Assembly: GCA_030268105.1 (NCBI GenBank)
Contig: BSDZ01000003.1
Span: 3,410,001 to 3,474,000, forward strand
Source: Volvox africanus
Lineage: Eukaryota > Chlorophyta > Chlorophyceae > Chlamydomonadales > Volvocaceae
Direction of reading: 5' to 3'
Length of the DNA stretch: 64,000 nt
Below the pieces are notes generated by a model. The model was not told the DNA's origin. It made no database searches and worked only from the letters and a program-made list of their open reading frames with translations. Every line of letters begins with the position of its first letter. Position 1 is the first letter of the stretch. Below, in pieces: positions 60,001 through 64,000 of the stretch. Both the position numbers and the translations under genes were made by a program.

Positions 60001-63000
60001 GCGGGCGGTGACGGGATGGATCTGGAGGAGGACTCCAATGGCGCACGGAGGTACACGGCTTTAGCCCAGGCTAGCCACTGTAGCGGAGAAGGCAATATGG
60101 GTAATGGCGCCGCCGTGGAGCGCTGCGGCTCCACCATTCACAGGAAGTCACGGCCTTCTGGGACCTGTGGCGGCTCGGTGACCAGCGGTCTGGTCGCGGT
60201 TCCTGCGCCTGACGGTGGCTACCAGCCTCCACTGACGTCCCTTGTATGCACACCCTGTTACCGCGCCCCGGAAGTTGTCATGAGTCGTGGTGGCTACAGT
60301 AGCGCCATTGACATGTGGTCCGCGGGCTGCGTCTTCGGAGAGCTTCTTCAGCGGGCTGCGTACGTGGGCAAAGCCTCAACTCCCCACCTGCAGGTGACAT
60401 GCAACGGGATGTGGCGGTGCACGTGTGTAGGAAAGAGACGAAGAGGTATTGCAGGAAGAGAACTTGGAAAATACTGGCTGCGACGCAGCGGCTGGCGGAC
60501 GGGTCTAAAGGCGTTTTCTGACGTATTCTTCGCCGCCACATTTTCGCTGTATTGATATTGAAGTTGTGAATAATAGTAATCGTAGGTTTTCCTGACGGAG
60601 GGCGGCCCTCCCGCGTTGCGCTTACTTCCCCATCCTGTAGGTCGCACCGGTGTTCGCTATCACAGGCAAACCTCTGACGCCCCACTCAGGCCAGCGTTAC
60701 GGTTCCGCAGAGCCGGGCGGCAGCACGTCCGCCTCTGCCGAACTGTCCGCGCTATTTGCTGTCATCGGCACCCCAGCTTGGGCCTGCATTGAGGCAGTAC
60801 CTAGTGATGCATGGCGCCGCTATCTTTTCCATATTCCCGGCAGGTGCGGAAAAGATTACGGAAGACATATGCTAGCTGGCTCTGTAGTTCAGCGGCGCAA
60901 ACAGATGCCTCGCTAGGCGCGAAGGAGACCCAACAAACGATGTGGGGATCTGCCATGAGCATGCTGCAGCGTGGCCTTGGGTTCAGGTTCATGGAATTTA
61001 CTTGTGATTGTGGATTCCTGCCTTTCAGAACATCCCTTGCGGGGAGATCTCTATTGGACCTCCTAACCGATGTGCCGCTGGAATTGTTTGGCCCCAAGTG
61101 AGATGAATACGATAATGCTTACTTAACGCCCTAAACGTAAAATGGCTCATAACGGCTATAAAAATATCGCTCACGCGAGGGGTCTTCTACCCTTTCGCAG
61201 TCTGTCAGCCTTAGGTTATGTGTCCGAGAATGTCGGATGTTGTAGGCAAGCCATGCTTGCAACTGGATACCTCAACATCAGTGGACTCCCTTTTTTAGCG
61301 TGGCGGCATCTGTTCCTTGGACCCCCAGGGCGCCCACTCTCCATCGACGCTTCAGCCAGGCGGGGGAGGTGGGGGTAGATCTGTTGGCAAGGTTGCTGCA
61401 GTTCGACCCGGGAAGGCGGGCCAGTGCGGAGGAGGCCATGGCGCACGAGTACTTCGCAATCATGCACGTGGAGGCGCAGATGGCAGGTGCGGAAGGACGG
61501 TGGAAAGGGGATGGTGAACAGGGGATGGTCCCTGATGCACTTTCATCGGCTAGCACCAACCTCTTAAATTCATCGAGAGCTTTAAGACAAATGCCGAGAC
61601 TTTTCCTATCTTGGCGCTAGTACTTCGGGTTGCTCACTAGTGTCCTCGAGGCCACATGGGTCCAAAGCCACGTGAAGAAGCGGACCGCCTTTGTCCATTG
61701 AGCCGCTGTGCCGCGGTCTCTGCCAACCAGCCCAGCTTCCGCTTGCCGCCTCGGCATAAGCTTAAAGTGGCCTGTACATATGGATATCTGCGTTAGGAAT
61801 GTCTTTTTCCGTTCACCTGGCTTTTGGGTTACCATCGTTCGTGGTCTCGGCTTGCAGCTACGGTGCTTGCGTCACAGGTGACAGGCTACAGGCGTGTGGG
61901 AAGCCGGCAGTATCACAAGTCAGGACCACCGTGGGAGGGAGATGAAGAAACAAGGCCTCTTGTCGGATCCCTTACGGCATCGGGGCCAGGGCTATCATCG
62001 CTGCCTGTGTGGCCACCGGCGCGCGGGCCATCATCGGGACCTGGCAGCGGTTCCGGAGATCCTGGGCCGAGTGCCGTAATGGAGGTGGATATGCAAGGGG
62101 GCGAGGGCGGCAGCAAGGCGGGCGCGGCGGCACAGCGTGGGTCGGTGCCGAGGACAGGCTCACTAATTACGCAACCCCCTAGCGGCGGGGCGAGGGGCTG
62201 CATCTCGTTGTTAACGAAACGAAAGCAGCTGGAGAATTCGAGCGAGGAGGAGCTTGCGGAACGTCGCCTAACCCAGCCGCCAGGGCGGGACCAACAGCAG
62301 GCACCGCGGCAGTCGGAGGGATGTCCAGGCGAACGGCGCGGGCAACAGCAGGCAGCGGCGAGTCATGGGGTTTCCCAGCATCAGTCCGATGACAGGCGGA
62401 AGCTCAGGTGCGGGGAAGGCCGGCCGTGCCATCTAATGCCGTCATAGACACTTTCTAAAACTGAACCATATTCATTACGACTCAGTATGGAATACTTGAC
62501 ATGTCGCCAACTTGCCGCAAGAAAATGTCTACGTTGACCTCTTGATTTGGGTAGCCATCTCAGCACGGCGAAGGTGCCTGCACGCCAGATATGTCACAAG
62601 GTCGCGCCCTTCGTCCTTCGGTTTTAAGTACCTGCAGTGTACTGCATAATTTGCAATGTACCTCTGGTAATCATCAACTGCCTTGCAGCTTCTGGCAAAT
62701 AGACGAGCCGGCACTAGCACTGGCGGCCTTGGAGGCAGAATTGGTTTCGTTGGTGCCGCCTGACATGCCGGGCAACAGCCTCGATGCAGCCCTGTTGACG
62801 GACCGTGCGCGCGCGGCCACGGTTTCTCAGACGGCCGAGGCGCTGGCGCTCGTAGAGGAGTGCAAGGAGCGGCTTCGGGAGATGCTAGAGAGGGAATGCG
62901 CCGAGCACACCGCACGGGCGACGGTTCGACGTGGGGCCGAGCAGGAAATGCGTGAGCAACGATCCTCAGACGGGGAATCCGCGGGTCCCGGCAGCAGCAC

Positions 63001-63712
63001 CGGTGGCTGTGGAAGCCTACGGGGCAACTCAGAGAGTCTGCTGGTGGGGTCGGAAGTGCAGATTCTGGGCGGTGCAGCGGGAGCGGCCGCTCTGCATGGC
63101 CACCTGCGGCCGGATCCCGGACAGCAGCTGGACCCCTCTATCATAGGTGCGGTCTGGACAGTGGGTTGCCTAGGATTTCTGAAACGCAGGCGTTGGGAAG
63201 CAACTAGAGGCGGCGTTAATATTCGCGGGTCCTTTGCTAATCCTTTCCCGGCTATAGCAGGCGCCGATGGGGCCCCGTTATTCCATACCTCTAGGGCTTA
63301 TGCGGAAAGGAACGGGCTCTGTAACGAACGACAGATGATACAGTACGAAGGCCCGAAACCGGGGCATGCTCATTACACGCTCAGACACAGGAACCTACGG
63401 ACGTTTAATACTTAACTGAGGCGGTGAAGGGGTTTGCGACCGGCTTCCTATATTACTATCTGCTGCCTTCTTCGTCCCTTAGGCTACGAACGCATCCCTT
63501 ATCATGCGGACGCGGCAGCTGCCCGGCTGGAGCCTGAGAAGCATCTGTGGGCTGGCCGACATGGAGAATGGACACAGTCGTCGCTGGCTGCACAGCGACG
63601 GGAAGCGGCTAGTGGCACATGGGGCGTAACGCTGATGCCCCCGGGGCTTGATGCGGGTACACCAGCAGGCAAGGCGTATATTGACGTCGTGAGATCGCAG
63701 CAAGCACGGTGA
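57003..63712 (+). CDS. CMGC/MAPK-like serine/threonine protein kinase
   Basis: Exons: 57003-57077, 57162-57251, 57780-57869, 58051-58102, 58447-58523, 58732-58811, 59093-59180, 59420-59455, about 59992-60393, 60641-60843, 61329-61486, 61885-62407, 62689-63146, 63483-63712; phases agree, about 853 aa. Catalytic features: Gly loop GTGSFSAV (37-44), VALK (K59), Glu in LREVCIM (E77), HRDIKTGN (D166), DFG in VADFGSARS (187-189), CTPCYRAPEV, SSAIDMWSAGCVFGELL and DLLARLLQFDPGRRASAEE. The last two, with FAITGKPLTPHSG, place it in the CMGC group near MAPK-like kinases. DFG and APE are about 100 residues apart, over three times the usual spacing, and no TxY precedes the YRAPE motif. A tail of about 400 Gly/Ser-rich and coiled-coil-like residues follows the kinase domain. 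The 5' border of exon 59992 is the weakest call. Confidence 0.88.
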
Positions 63713-64000
63713 CTGCAGGGATGTGGTGCTCGAAACACATCAAAACGTAGAGACAGTTCGAAAGTATTGGTACACACCGGATGCACGGCGCGTTGTTTAT
63801 AATGGGCTAGCAAGCCATAGGAGCTTTGCAGCCTGCATTGACCTGTGGTATTTGACAGCATTTGGCTGTTGTCGTTACAATGTATAAAATGAGAATGGGA
63901 CGAAAATTTTTAGGGTCGGATAAGGTTTAAATGTATGCAAAGTATGCGCTGCGGCGTGTCCAACTGCACATACTACTACTGAAAGCCTACCGAAGCTTGT
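63713..64000. other. 3' region of the kinase gene
   Basis: About 290 bases after the kinase stop, becoming AT-rich. No coding sequence or TGTAA motif was recognised before the window ends. Confidence 0.5.

Overview
This window looks like nuclear DNA of a flagellated green alga, most likely volvocine (Chlamydomonas/Volvox group). Genes are split into many short exons by introns of roughly 100-1100 bases with GT-AG borders. Codon use is GC-rich, proteins carry long low-complexity Ala/Pro/Gln tails, and one gene encodes a kinesin-2 motor of the intraflagellar transport type. There are no bacterial operons, no ribosome-binding sites, no CRISPR array and no rRNA or convincing tRNA gene. All exon models were built by hand from splice sites, reading phase and family motifs.

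Layout: (1) 1-11020, minus: 5' part of a large gene fusing an SbcD/Mre11-like nuclease to an SbcC/Rad50-like ATPase; it runs off the left edge. (2) 11641-16644, plus: CNX2/MoaA, the radical-SAM GTP 3',8-cyclase of molybdenum cofactor synthesis, with an unusually long N-terminus. (3) 16645-20448: a long stretch without a recognised gene, holding a near-perfect 51-bp hairpin. (4) 20449-25343, plus: a protein with three MYB repeats, 5' end not found. (5) 26700-32376, plus: SEC31, COPII outer coat. (6) 33671-36832, plus: an mTERF-like helical-repeat protein. (7) 38209-44424, plus: a kinesin-2 motor, best match FLA8/KIF3B. (8) 44828-45446, minus: cytochrome c. (9) 46186 to about 56318, minus: WD40-inositol polyphosphate 5-phosphatase of the plant FRA3/5PTase12-14 type, with a large disordered N-terminus rich in NPF/DPF/PPxY motifs. 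(10) 57003-63712, plus: a CMGC/MAPK-like protein kinase with an enlarged activation segment.

The genes serve unrelated housekeeping functions (DNA repair, cofactor synthesis, secretion, ciliary transport, respiration, phosphoinositide turnover, signalling), as expected for a eukaryotic chromosome. I do not see a clear undescribed multi-gene system. The strongest points for follow-up are the single-polypeptide SbcD-SbcC fusion with a zinc hook rebuilt across an intron, the 51-bp hairpin near 19 kb, the endocytic-type motif cluster on the 5-phosphatase, and the activation-loop insertion in the kinase.
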